The notes beneath the pieces were generated by a model that was not told where the DNA came from, ran no database searches, and saw nothing but the letters and a program-made list of their open reading frames with translations. Positions 29,040-38,792 of a DNA stretch of 64,000 bases are shown in pieces. The stretch comes from Streptococcus mutans (lineage in GTDB: Bacteria; Bacillota; Bacilli; Lactobacillales; Streptococcaceae): assembly GCF_006739205.1 (NCBI RefSeq), contig NZ_AP019720.1, positions 744,001-808,000 on the forward strand, written 5' to 3'. Every line of letters begins with the position of its first letter. Positions within the stretch are counted from its first letter, which is position 1. Both the position numbers and the translations under genes were made by a program.

Positions 29040-29419
29040 GGTTTTAAAACAACCGAGAAAGGCCAATAATATCAGTAAGAATCGTGTAGCCATGATTTTT
29101 CTAACCATTCATAAAAGTAGGGGCTTTCTTAGTTCGCCTTATTAGTTTTGTACATGATGTCAAGTTCAAGTATCAAGTTTTAATAAGACATATTCACTTT
29201 AACATAATTTATAAGTAGTGAAGAATTTTCCAGATAGAGTTTTCCAGATAGAGTTTTCTTCTTTTTGATAGGTTAATTTTTTTCTCAATTCCTGCTAATT
29301 TCATATTAAAATTATGTTATTAGTCAGATTGAAAATAAACTTTTTTTGGGGTGCTTTTCTATTAATACTCAGAAGGATCAATTAAACAAACCTTAAATAA
29401 AACCAAAGGGCATGACTAA
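29040..29419. other. Non-coding stretch with a short tandem repeat
   Basis: No gene is supported. Two exact copies of TTTTCCAGATAGAG lie in tandem (29226-29253). The rest is AT-rich and may contain remains of older insertions. Confidence 0.5.
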
Positions 29420-29788
29420 AAATAGCTTCTATAAAGTCTTTATTTTGGAAACGACAGCTGCCATTCCTTACCGTAAGTAGTAAAACGGTGCATGTTATCG
29501 GCTAAAGTCAAACGGAAAAACCAACGGTAGGCATTGTTCACCTCAATCTCTTTAATGGTTTATGGAGCGAATATGGAAATACTGAAACAGAGGAATTTTA
29601 ATCAGCATGATAAGGTCAAGACTGTGACGATCATTATCGAAACTATAAGTATTTTCTACCAAATCATAGATAAATGAAAAATTAACTACATCCACTTGTA
29701 TGAGAAAATGGTCATCTGGAACAAGGTCAGCTAGGATGTAGAAGCCATATTGCTTGCGATTATAATCAGGATTTTCCTTGTGAAACAT
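29420..29788 (-). pseudogene. IS1182-family transposase, N-terminal fragment
   Basis: The minus-strand frame starts MFHKENPDYNRKQYGFYIL, then LVPDDHFLIQVD and LIMLIKIPLFQYF, which match the conserved N-terminal domain of IS1182-type transposases. After a frameshift near 29570 it continues with RWFFRLTLADNMH-like sequence. The catalytic domain is missing. Confidence 0.65.
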
Positions 29789-29878
29789 ATGAGCATTATG
29801 GCACTAGTCCCATAAAATGGGACAGTAGAAAAACACTTCTGTTGAAATCTAGTAAACTAGAAACAGGAGTGTTTTATT

Positions 29879-30169
29879 ATGGTCAAAAAAGCCTATTCAG
29901 TGGAAACTAAGTTAGCCTGTATCGAAATGAAAAAGGCGGGTAAGTCTAACAAGGTCATTAAGGAGACTTTAAGAATTAAGAATGATAGTCAAATCTACAC
30001 TTGGATGAGATGGTATGAAAACGACGAATTGCACCGTTTTCATCAAGCTGTAGGCAAACAATATACCTACGGTAAAGGTATGGAGGAACTATCTGAAGTA
30101 GAACAACTACAACTACAGGTGGAATTCCTAAAAAAGTATCGGAACTTGGTAAGGCAACCGACAAAGTAA
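29879..30169 (+). CDS. IS3-family OrfA (helix-turn-helix protein)
   Basis: This 96-residue protein has an HTH of the IS3-family type (KLACIEMKKAGKSNKVIKET, then YTWMRWYENDE) and a C-terminal helical segment EVEQLQLQVEFLKKY that serves as the leucine-zipper-like end of OrfA. CAGGAGTG precedes the ATG. It seems intact, but its OrfB partner is broken. Confidence 0.7.
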   Translation: MVKKAYSVETKLACIEMKKAGKSNKVIKETLRIKNDSQIYTWMRWYENDELHRFHQAVGKQYTYGKGMEELSEVEQLQLQVEFLKKYRNLVRQPTK

Positions 30170-30183
30170 ATCTTATCAAGCCA

Positions 30184-30990
30184 GTGGAAGACTACAAGAA
30201 TGTCTACCCAGTGTCTATCATTCTAGACTGTTTCGGCGTCAAACGCTCAACTTTCTACCGTTGGAAAGCAAAAGGCGAAAAACCTGAGAAGAGAGACAAG
30301 ATTGTAGAAAAAATCGAGCAACTCTGTATGAAAAATCATTTTATCTATGGCTATCGTACCATCACCCGATTACTCAAGAAGATGTATGGTCTCATCGTCA
30401 ATCCTAAAAAGGTCTACTGCATCATGAAGGAAAAGGGCTGGCTCTGTCGGACACGTCCCAAGAAGGTGCCAAATCTAGGTAAGCCTTACTATGTGACAGA
30501 GAATAAGCTAGATCGTGATTTTCAAGCAGAAAAGCCAATGGAGAAGCTTGTCACAGACATGACCTACCTCTACTTTGGGAATTGTAAGCTTTACCTATCC
30601 TCCATCATGGCTCTCTATAATCGTGAAATTGTGGCTTATACTATTTCGGATTGCCAAGATATTGACTTTGTACTGGATACGCTCAATCAATTGGAATTGC
30701 CTAGGGGAGCATTTTATACAGTGATCAGGGCTCTGTTTACACCTTAAAAGCCTACTTTCAGACCTGCACAGAAAAAGGCATCATCCGCTCTATGTTCCGT
30801 AAAGGAACACACACCTACAGATAATGCCTGTATCAAATGGTTCCATTCTGTCCTAAAGTATGAAACCTTCTATCTCCATAATTGGAAAAACTTAACCAAA
30901 GATAGTATAACAGATATTGTCAAAATGACATCACGTTTTATAATGAAACTAGAATTCAACATAAATTAAACGACCAATCTCCCATAGAGT
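30184..30990 (+). pseudogene. IS3-family OrfB transposase, frameshifted
   Basis: The first part is intact and has the first catalytic Asp in KLVTDMTYLYF. A frameshift near 30715 then turns the expected SDQGSVYT block out of frame (read as AFYTVIRALFTP). The remaining blocks YFQTCTEKGIIRSM and TDNACIKWFHSVLK follow in another frame. It cannot be an active enzyme. Confidence 0.75.
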
Positions 30991-31028
30991 ACAGAAGGTC
31001 GGCCGCCTATGGACTTGTCAAGAAAAAG

Positions 31029-32015
31029 TAGACAGGAAGTTAAGTGGATTAGTGATTATTTTTTTCAAACTCTATTGGTAATTGATACCCCAAGGCCGAG
31101 TGGATACGTTTCGGATTGTAATAGGTTTCAATCTATTTAAAGATTTCAAGTTGGGCTTGTTCAATGGATGCAAAATGCGCATCGTTGACAAGCTCTCTTT
31201 TTAAGGTCTTGTAAAAGGATGCCATGAGTGCATTATCATATGGATTACCTTTTCGACTCATACTAGACTGACATTTTTTCTGCGTCATCAGATCTTGAAA
31301 TCGTGCTTCAGTCTATTGAGAACCTTGATCTGTATGGACTATTAATCCTTTCTTAGGTCTTTCTCTATGATAAGCTTGATTAAAAGCATCTGTTACCAAC
31401 TGGCCTTGCATATGATTTCCCATCGCCCAACCTACAATCTTTCTTCTATAGATATCTATAAAGACGGATACAGATAAATAAAGTGTTCCTGCTTTTGTCG
31501 GAATATAAGTGAAATCCCCTAGCCAGATTTCATTTTTACCTTTTGTTTGAAAACACGGATTAATCAAATTTGGACGTCTCAATGAGGAACGTCGACGGTT
31601 ATAGTACTTGTATTTATAGCGGGCTTCCTTTAGTATAGAGACAAAGTTCATGAAATAGTCTAGCAATACGTTTGCGATTGACCCTTATTCCTCGTCGATA
31701 GCGTTCTTTATGTTCATAGAAAATAGTCTTAATGATTTCCTTTAACGCTTCATTCTCTATCTGTCTTGAAGATGGCTTACGCTTTGGGCATGACGAAGAG
31801 CGCTCCCCTGTCCTGAGAACGCTCTTTCTCCATATTTTTCGTCTTCTTGAATCCAGCGATATAAACGATTTTTGGATGAACTCTAAAGTTGAACTAACCA
31901 TTTTTACAGACTGTCCTTCCTCTAGAATGAGTTTAACTGCAGCTATTTTGAATGCTTTATCAAATACTTCTCTTGGCATCATATTTTTCCTCGTTTTCAC
32001 TTAACTTCCTGTTCA
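31029..32015 (-). mobile_element. IS3-family element, inner, degenerate
   Basis: The ends TAGACAGGAAGTTAAGTG (31029-31046) and CACTTAACTTCCTGTTCA (31998-32015) are inverted repeats with one or two mismatches. The minus-strand OrfA (31614-32000) has a frameshift. OrfB (31313-31666) keeps LGDFTYIPT and HTDQGSQ but stops right after, with ASFYKTLKRELVND-like sequence beyond the stop. No target duplication was clear. It lies inside the element 29801-32076. Confidence 0.7.
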
Positions 32016-32076
32016 CTTTATTATACCAAGTCCACTAATAGTGTTTTTCTACTGTCTCATTTTTGGGGTGCAGTGC

Positions 32077-32164
32077 CTTACCTTACAATTCTTTTTTATT
32101 ATACCGTAAAACATAAAGAGAAGCCCTTGAAAAATGATTTCTAAGAGCTTTGTCTTCAGTCTAA
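32077..32164. other. Short spacer between IS and TetR gene
   Basis: AAGAGAAGCCCTTGAAAAAT and the TTTCTAAGAGC stretch are partly self-complementary and may act as a terminator for the minus-strand TetR gene. Nothing else is seen. Confidence 0.35.
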
Positions 32165-32740
32165 TTATTGGTTTCTCTTCTTTTTATAGGTAATTTGAAA
32201 TTGAGTTTGATACATCAATAGAAATTTTTTTGTAAAAATATCAGGAGATTCTGGTATTGGCTGTGTGATCCATGTTTCAATAGTTGCTAAAATACTATTG
32301 ACAAATATATCAGTTAGCATTTCCTTAGGAAATTTTATATTAAATAACTGCAGTTCTAAATTATCGTTTACCCAAGATAGATATTGCTTTTTCAGAGCCA
32401 TGCGCCAGACAGCTCCTGAAGCTGTAGAATAAAGCACATTTAGCCAAATTCTATAATGAAAGAGCAACGGAAAAAGATAAGTACAAATATTATCTAAAGG
32501 TTGCATATTTAAATGGTTCTTTGAACATATTTCAAGTGCCTCCATTATTTTTTTATTGATTTCGTAACATATAGAAGATACAATTTCATCTGGATTATTA
32601 AAGTGGTTCTTATAGATTGTTTGTCTTGAAATACAGGCTTCCTCAGCAATTTCAGAAAACGAAAAATTGGTTCGTTTTGGATACTTAGAAGCTAGTCTAA
32701 AAAAAGCATTTATAATATTTTCCCTTGTTCCCTTAGTCAT
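32165..32740 (-). CDS. TetR-family regulator, divergent from the biosynthetic operon
   Basis: This 191-residue protein has an N-terminal DNA-binding domain (RENIINAFFRLASKY, then FSFSEIAEEACISRQTIYKNHFNNPDEI) and a helical ligand domain. AAGGAGAGGG precedes the ATG on the minus strand. It is divergent from the transporter and NRPS operon across a 350-bp region, the usual position of a pathway-specific regulator. It is clearly a different protein from the TetR at 28458. Whether it represses or activates the operon cannot be told. Confidence 0.82.
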   Translation of the reverse strand: MTKGTRENIINAFFRLASKYPKRTNFSFSEIAEEACISRQTIYKNHFNNPDEIVSSICYEINKKIMEALEICSKNHLNMQPLDNICTYLFPLLFHYRIWLNVLYSTASGAVWRMALKKQYLSWVNDNLELQLFNIKFPKEMLTDIFVNSILATIETWITQPIPESPDIFTKKFLLMYQTQFQITYKKKRNQ

Positions 32741-33072
32741 AAAATCTTCCCTCTCCTTACTTAGTAGTATAAACTATTTTTTATCAAAAAACATTACAAT
32801 TTGTAAACAAAATTTGTAAACAATAATTATAAAAGAATAATTTTAAGTACGAATCATAGTTTTAATATTAGATTACAAAATTTATTAATCTCATAAGATT
32901 TTAGCAACTTGCTATTAGTATATATGGTCTGTGAAAGTATTTATTCTATATTATTTAAATATAAATAGATAATGATTATGTACAAACTGTCAAAAAAAAG
33001 AACTAGAGAAAAAAGAAACTGAATGATATTATGATAATAAATTCAGGTTAATAATCTAGTCATAATGAATTT
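32741..33072. promoter_or_regulatory. Divergent regulatory region with a 13-bp tandem repeat
   Basis: AATTTGTAAACAA occurs twice in perfect tandem (32798-32810 and 32811-32823); each unit contains the near-palindrome TTTGTAAACAAA. This suits a dimeric regulator such as the TetR protein next door. Plus-strand promoter boxes before the operon are weak: candidates near 33030-33045 have a poor -35. No gene is seen in the region. Confidence 0.55.
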
Positions 33073-33092
33073 AGACCTAATCGGAGGAAAAG

Positions 33093-33794
33093 ATGAACAT
33101 TATTGAATTTAAAAATGTATCGAAAAGATACAAAGTAGGAAATCAGGAAATTGAAGCAGTAAAGCATGTTTCATTCAACATTGAATCCGGAGAATTTGTA
33201 GTTGTTTTAGGAGCCAGTGGCGCTGGAAAAAGTACTATTCTTAATTTATTGGGGGGAATGGATACAGTATCTGAAGGTCAAATACTTGTTGAAGGACAGG
33301 ATATTGTTAACTTCAGTGAAAAGGAATTAACAAAATACCGTGCTGAAAAAATTGGTTTTGTTTTTCAATTTTATAACCTTATATCAAATTTGAATACCCT
33401 AGAAAATGTGGAATTTGCCATAGAGGTATCCCAAAAATCTCTGAATCCAAAGGATATTCTAAAAAGAGTAGGATTGTCTGAACGATTAAAGAACTTTCCT
33501 TCACAACTTTCAGGAGGTGAACAACAAAGGGTATCAATAGCACGAGCCATTGCTAAAAATCCTCTGTTATTACTCTGCGATGAACCTACAGGAGCTTTAG
33601 ATTATGAAACTGGGAAGGAAGTCCTTCAATTGATTAAGGAATTAAACGAAAGTACCAAAAAGAGCGTTGTTTTAATCACTCATAATAGTGCTATTTCAAA
33701 AATTGCCGATAAAGTCATTCATGTTCGAAGCGGACAAATCGAGAAAATTGAATATAATTCAGATAAAATTCCAGTTTCAGAGTTAGAGTGGTAA
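33093..33794 (+). CDS. ABC transporter ATP-binding protein, copy 2
   Basis: The protein is identical to the one encoded at 24117-24818 and has the same GGAGG ribosome site. Here it is the first gene of the biosynthetic operon: permease two bases later, then thioesterase, acyl ligase and the assembly-line genes. A lipopeptide exporter or self-protection pump is the likely role. Confidence 0.92.
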   Translation: MNIIEFKNVSKRYKVGNQEIEAVKHVSFNIESGEFVVVLGASGAGKSTILNLLGGMDTVSEGQILVEGQDIVNFSEKELTKYRAEKIGFVFQFYNLISNLNTLENVEFAIEVSQKSLNPKDILKRVGLSERLKNFPSQLSGGEQQRVSIARAIAKNPLLLLCDEPTGALDYETGKEVLQLIKELNESTKKSVVLITHNSAISKIADKVIHVRSGQIEKIEYNSDKIPVSELEW

Positions 33795-33795
33795 T

Positions 33796-36141
33796 ATGAT
33801 GAAAATTTTATTAAAAAAATTATTTAGAGATATTCGTACCAATATAGCACAATTTATAACAATTATTTTAATTGTTTCTATTGGTTCTTTTCTTTTTGTT
33901 GGCTTGTCTAGTGTTGCCAGTAGCTTAAGAGATTATACAAAAAACTACTATCATGACTATCACCTGAGCGATGCAACAGTAAATTTTATTTCGCTTACTT
34001 CAAAAAAGATAGATGCTATTAAAGATAAATATACTAATATACAAGAGGCAGAGGGACGTGTTAATTTTGAAGGAAAACAAACTTTCAAAAATTATAGCTC
34101 TGCTTTAACAATTTCTAGCTTTTCTCCTACTTCTAAGCTAAATCGTTCTTATATTGTGCAGGGAAGAAAAAAACTCAATAACAACGAAATCTTGTTAGAT
34201 AGTGATTATATTAAGGCGCATCATTATAAGATGAATGATTCTATACAAATTCAAATCAATAGTAAGAAGTTCACTTTTAAAATCGCAGGAATTATTGAGA
34301 ATCCTGAGTTTGTTATGAAAGTATCAGGAAATAATTTAACACCTGAGCCTCAAAAATTCGGCATAGGTTATATCACAGAACAGAAAGCTTTCGATATTTC
34401 AAAAAAAAATCATTCTTATAATCAACTTCTTTTAAAGATTAAGGGTAATAATAGTAAAAAGGTTCTTCAAAAACTTTCTGAAGATTATGATACAACTTAT
34501 ATTTCTGGTCTTGTTACAACTGAATCAAGTAACTACACTAATTTAAAAAGTTTAATCACAACCGATGAAAGTCTTAGCAGGGTTATTCCTATCTTATTCT
34601 TTATTGTTGCTGCGGTCATTACTTTTATTTCAATGACACGGCTCATACAACAAAACAGAGTACAGACAGGAATCATGCGCTCCTTAGGTAAAAGAATTAG
34701 ATACATAAGAAGTTATTACTTATTCTATACTTTATTGACAAGTTCTATTGGGACATTTATTGGAAGTGTGCTAGCTTACTTTGCTTTTACTGATATTGGT
34801 GAAGCTCAAGTATCTTCATTGTATGCTTTACCAAATTATCATGTGAAGATTGAGTTACAATCTTTGATTCCTTCTTTTTGCCTTGTTTTATTATTTGGTT
34901 TATTAGCTATTTATTTTTCAACGCGAAAAGTTTTAAAAGAGAGACCAGCAAATTTGATTAGACAGGAGCCTCCTAAAAATATTAAAGGTATTTTATTAGA
35001 AAGGATTCCTTTCTTATGGCGGTATTTATCTTATGGAAGTAAATATGTTATTCGGAATATTTTCTTAAATAAAATACGTTTTTGCCTTAATTTACTAGGT
35101 GTTGCTTTATCTTTTTTGATGATTATATTAGCTTTTGGTTATTATAACGCTATGACTACTGTAGTTAATACGGAAATTAATGATGTCAATACTTATAATA
35201 TTAGTATTATTTCTCCTAAAATTAACTCTATACAAGATAAATTATCAAATAATCCACATCTAAAGTTTGAAAAGTTAGATATTCAAAAGTTAGAACTTGG
35301 ACAAGGAAATAATAGTATTGCAACGACTTTATATGCTAGTAGTCAAAAAGAGCATTTTATGAAAGTTTATAAGAAAAACGGTCAAGAATTGTCTCACTAT
35401 TCAAATGGCATTGTCATACCAAAGGTTTATGCTAATAAGCTTCATTTAAAGATTGGGGATAAAGTAAGATTAGCCCTTTCAAATACTCAACAATCTCCCA
35501 TAAAAGTTAGAGTAACAGCCATATCAACCCAATATTCTTCTAAATTTATTGTTGCTGACGCTGACTATTTGAAAGAACAAGGCGTTACCCTTCACCCCTC
35601 AATGCTATTAATCCAAAAAGGAAAAAATAGTAATGAAAAAACATCCCAATTAATTCAATCGGCCAAAGTTATTGATAAGGATTTAACTTATACAACTAAA
35701 AAGGATGTTCGATCAAATATGAATGCTATTTTATCAACGACATTTCCAATGGTTGTTCTATTTCTTATTTGTGCCATGTCATTAACAGTAGCGACTATTT
35801 ATAATATTTCATCTATTAATATTTTTGATCGAACTAGAGATATTGCCACACTCAAAGTGTTAGGCTACTCTAAAAATAAAGTGAATAACCTTATTTTTAA
35901 GGAAAATATAATTATTTCTTGTGTAGCTATGGGCTTTGCTTTACCTGTCGGTCATTCGCTCTTTATCCTTTTTATTAACGCTATGACGACAGAACTGCAG
36001 GCTATGCCGAACGAATTACCATATTGGTGTTTTGCTTTAGCTATTGTCTGTGTTTTAGGAATCACCATTTTATCAAATTTACTTTTGCATCGAAAGGTTA
36101 AAGCCATTGATATGATTGAGGGGTTAAAGAGTGTTGAATAA
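33796..36141 (+). CDS. ABC transporter permease, FtsX/MacB type, copy 2
   Basis: The 781-residue protein is identical to copy 1, with the same topology: one N-terminal helix, two extracellular domains and two FtsX helix groups. The last 11 bases overlap the GTG start of the thioesterase gene, so translation of the two is coupled. That overlap suggests that copy 2 is in its original downstream context. Confidence 0.9.
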   Translation: MMKILLKKLFRDIRTNIAQFITIILIVSIGSFLFVGLSSVASSLRDYTKNYYHDYHLSDATVNFISLTSKKIDAIKDKYTNIQEAEGRVNFEGKQTFKNYSSALTISSFSPTSKLNRSYIVQGRKKLNNNEILLDSDYIKAHHYKMNDSIQIQINSKKFTFKIAGIIENPEFVMKVSGNNLTPEPQKFGIGYITEQKAFDISKKNHSYNQLLLKIKGNNSKKVLQKLSEDYDTTYISGLVTTESSNYTNLKSLITTDESLSRVIPILFFIVAAVITFISMTRLIQQNRVQTGIMRSLGKRIRYIRSYYLFYTLLTSSIGTFIGSVLAYFAFTDIGEAQVSSLYALPNYHVKIELQSLIPSFCLVLLFGLLAIYFSTRKVLKERPANLIRQEPPKNIKGILLERIPFLWRYLSYGSKYVIRNIFLNKIRFCLNLLGVALSFLMIILAFGYYNAMTTVVNTEINDVNTYNISIISPKINSIQDKLSNNPHLKFEKLDIQKLELGQGNNSIATTLYASSQKEHFMKVYKKNGQELSHYSNGIVIPKVYANKLHLKIGDKVRLALSNTQQSPIKVRVTAISTQYSSKFIVADADYLKEQGVTLHPSMLLIQKGKNSNEKTSQLIQSAKVIDKDLTYTTKKDVRSNMNAILSTTFPMVVLFLICAMSLTVATIYNISSINIFDRTRDIATLKVLGYSKNKVNNLIFKENIIISCVAMGFALPVGHSLFILFINAMTTELQAMPNELPYWCFALAIVCVLGITILSNLLLHRKVKAIDMIEGLKSVE

Positions 36142-36853
36142 AACAGAGAAGGTTGTCCTATTTTGTATTCCTCATGCTGGAGGTAATAGTAGTAGCTTTA
36201 ATAAATGGAGAGGATACATGCCCGATAATATTATTTTTAAACCAATTGAATTAAGTGGTAGAGGAAAGCGTTTGAACGAAAAATTAGATGCTAGTTTTGA
36301 AGATATGATTGATGATGTTTTTAATTCTATCAAAAAAATAATGGTTAATTTTGATATGGATTATTATATTTTTGGTCATAGTATGGGAGCTTGGATAGTG
36401 TTAGAATTACTTTATTATTTTAAAGAATACCATTTACCTTATCCAAAAGGTGTAATATTTTCTGGGAATATCCCACCTTGTTTTTATCATAAGTCTACCC
36501 CACCACTTCATTTGTTACCAGATAAAATATTTCTAGAAGAAGTCTCAAAATTGGGAGGGATACCTGGAAAAATAATAAAAGAAAAACAATTTGTAGAATA
36601 TTTTGTTCCTATTATAAAAAATGATTTTAAATTGATAGAGAACTATTATTTTCAACAGAAGCAGGAAAAGTTTCCTGTAAAAAGTCTGATTTGTAGTGGT
36701 AAAGATGATAAATTTCGGGTAAAGGATTTGGTACAATGGGAAAATTACTTTATTGATAAGTGCTCAATATCTTTATTTAAAGGTGGCCATTTTTACATCG
36801 ATGACAATATTGCTAGTCTTTGTAATCAAATAAAAGATTTTATTTATATGTAG
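36131..36853 (+). CDS. bacT: Type II thioesterase of the assembly line
   Basis: This 240-residue alpha/beta hydrolase of the GrsT/SrfD type has CIPHAGGNSSSF near the N-terminus, catalytic Ser in FGHSMGAW (about residue 84), a likely Asp in SGKDDKF and the His in KGGHFYID. It would clear wrongly loaded carrier domains. The GTG start at 36131 lies seven bases after GAGGGG inside the permease gene and overlaps its stop. The symbol is the legacy UA159 name, from memory and gene order. Confidence 0.88.
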   Translation: MLNKTEKVVLFCIPHAGGNSSSFNKWRGYMPDNIIFKPIELSGRGKRLNEKLDASFEDMIDDVFNSIKKIMVNFDMDYYIFGHSMGAWIVLELLYYFKEYHLPYPKGVIFSGNIPPCFYHKSTPPLHLLPDKIFLEEVSKLGGIPGKIIKEKQFVEYFVPIIKNDFKLIENYYFQQKQEKFPVKSLICSGKDDKFRVKDLVQWENYFIDKCSISLFKGGHFYIDDNIASLCNQIKDFIYM

Positions 36854-36864
36854 AAAGTAGGAAA

Positions 36865-38766
36865 ATGATGTTAATACAATGCCTTAATGAAACTATTTTG
36901 AGAGAACCAGAAAAAGGGATTTATTATTTAGAAAATGGTAAATATAAGTTTGAAACCTATGAACATTTACGAACTAATGCTCTTAACTATTTAGGTGCAC
37001 TGCAAGAATTAGGAATTGAAGAAGGACAGGAAGTTGTTTTTCAGACTACACATAATAATAAATTCTTATATTTGTTGTGGGCCTGTTTCTTAGGGGGATA
37101 TATTGCCATACCAACTGGGTTTGATTCCATAGAATATATTCAAGGAACAAATAAAGTTATTAGTAAGTTAAAAAAGCCAGTCCTTATAACAGAGTTAGAG
37201 AAGCAGTGTGAAAATATAGTATTGAAAGATAAATTTTCTTTATCTTCACTTGATACTAAAAAAATAACAGGTAGGGTAACCCAAAATAATTCAAAAGATA
37301 GAATTGTTATGGTTCAATTTTCTTCAGGTTCAACTGGGGAACCAAAAGGGGTTATTTATACTGATAATACATTATCTACTAATATGTTTTCTATTTTAAA
37401 ATCAACCGAATGGAAAACTGAAGAGAGGATTCTAACTTGGTTAACATTAACTCATAATATGGGACTTGCTTCAGGACATTTGGCTCCTTTAATAAAGGGA
37501 ATGAATCAATATTTAATGCCGACACGTGAATTTATTGTACATCCAATAAATTGGCTATATCAAATTGATAAATACAAAATTAATATTGTTTCTTGTCCTA
37601 ATTTTGCCTCAAAATTATTGATAAAAACATTAAATACAACCAAAATTAATGACGTAGATTTATCTAGTATTAATATGATTATTAATGGTTCAGAACCAAT
37701 AGATTATGGATTATGTGAGGAACTTACTAAGCATTTGTCTAAATATAAGTTGAGGGAAAATTGTATTTACCCAGTGTATGGATTAGCAGAAAATACAGTA
37801 GCAGCTTGTTTGCCTAAAGCTCAATCACCATTAAAAACAATAACAATAGGACATGAAGGGGTGACAGTCGGGGAACCTGCTATTATAAGAAAAGAGTCAG
37901 AAGGTTATAGAGTTGTTTCTGTAGGAAAAGCCATATCGGAAACAGACATCCGAATTGTTGATAATGATAATAAAATTCTTCCCGAAGGATATTATGGAAA
38001 TATTGAGTTAAATGGATTGAGTGTTACACCAGGTTATTACAATAATGAGAAAGAGTCAGAAAAAATATTTAGTGATGATGGGTGGTTAAAAACAGGAGAT
38101 CAAGGTTTAATTTTTGATAATGAATTATATATATTTGGTAGGGAAAAAGAAATTATCATTATATATGGACATAATTATTATCCAAATGATATAGAACAAA
38201 CTATTGTTCAAAAAATTCCAGAGTTATCAGGAAGAGTTGTAATTATTGGTGTCAACAATTCTAATTCAAATGAAGAAGTTTTTTGTTTTATTGAAAAAAG
38301 GCAAAGTGAAAATATTTTTGATTTATACAAATATGGTAAAAAAATAAAGAAAATTGTAAATAAATTTAAGAAATTACAAATTAATGAGGTATATCCAATT
38401 TCTGTAATTCCTAAGACACGAAGTCAGAAATTGAAAAGAGTTGAGTTAAGACAAAGAATACAAGGTGGCGAGTTCCTTGAATATAATGAGTTGTTCGAAT
38501 TATTAAATCTTTTCGAAGAACAAACGATAGAAAATACAATAGAAAATTTTATTATTTTATTTACAGAATACCAACTTGGCCTGAAAAATATTGAACTAAA
38601 TACAAATTTTTTTGAACTCGGGTTCTCCTCAATTACTATTATGAAATTTGTTGAAATGATTAATCTTGCATTTGATACTGAAATTAGTGAAACTGATATT
38701 TTCTTTTATGAAACTCCTAAATTGTTAGCAGAGTATATTGAAGAGCAAATAAGACTATTGAGTTAA
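36865..38766 (+). CDS. ituA: Fatty acyl-AMP ligase fused to an acyl carrier protein
   Basis: This 633-residue protein has an N-terminal FAAL-type adenylating domain (about residues 5-535) with A3-like QFSSGSTGEPKGVIYT (about 150), YGLAENT and GREKEIIIIYGHNYYP. The C-terminal ACP (about 560-630) carries the phosphopantetheine Ser in FFELGFSSITIMK (about residue 586). It would activate a free fatty acid as acyl-AMP and load it onto its own ACP, starting the chain. The ligand chain length cannot be read from sequence. It follows the thioesterase by 11 bases. The symbol is the legacy UA159 name from memory. Confidence 0.88.
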   Translation: MMLIQCLNETILREPEKGIYYLENGKYKFETYEHLRTNALNYLGALQELGIEEGQEVVFQTTHNNKFLYLLWACFLGGYIAIPTGFDSIEYIQGTNKVISKLKKPVLITELEKQCENIVLKDKFSLSSLDTKKITGRVTQNNSKDRIVMVQFSSGSTGEPKGVIYTDNTLSTNMFSILKSTEWKTEERILTWLTLTHNMGLASGHLAPLIKGMNQYLMPTREFIVHPINWLYQIDKYKINIVSCPNFASKLLIKTLNTTKINDVDLSSINMIINGSEPIDYGLCEELTKHLSKYKLRENCIYPVYGLAENTVAACLPKAQSPLKTITIGHEGVTVGEPAIIRKESEGYRVVSVGKAISETDIRIVDNDNKILPEGYYGNIELNGLSVTPGYYNNEKESEKIFSDDGWLKTGDQGLIFDNELYIFGREKEIIIIYGHNYYPNDIEQTIVQKIPELSGRVVIIGVNNSNSNEEVFCFIEKRQSENIFDLYKYGKKIKKIVNKFKKLQINEVYPISVIPKTRSQKLKRVELRQRIQGGEFLEYNELFELLNLFEEQTIENTIENFIILFTEYQLGLKNIELNTNFFELGFSSITIMKFVEMINLAFDTEISETDIFFYETPKLLAEYIEEQIRLLS

Positions 38767-38792
38767 TTTAGTCTAATAGAATGGAGCAGATT

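Larger units (their letters stand above)
29801..32076 (+). mobile_element. IS3-family element, outer, interrupted by a second IS
   Basis: A 37-base left end starting GCACTAGTCCC (29801-29837) is matched in inverted form at 32040-32076. The innermost part ACAGTAGAAAAACACT is identical at both ends. OrfA is at 29879-30169 and a broken OrfB begins at 30184. Another IS3-type element (31029-32015) sits between the end of OrfB and the right terminal repeat. Confidence 0.75.
33073..36143 (+). repeat. Direct repeat, copy 2 (3,071 bp, ABC transporter block)
   Basis: This is the second copy of 24097-27167. Its left end keeps AGACCTAA, the last eight bases of the methyltransferase gene, although no methyltransferase precedes it here. 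Its right end enters the thioesterase gene. Confidence 0.92.
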
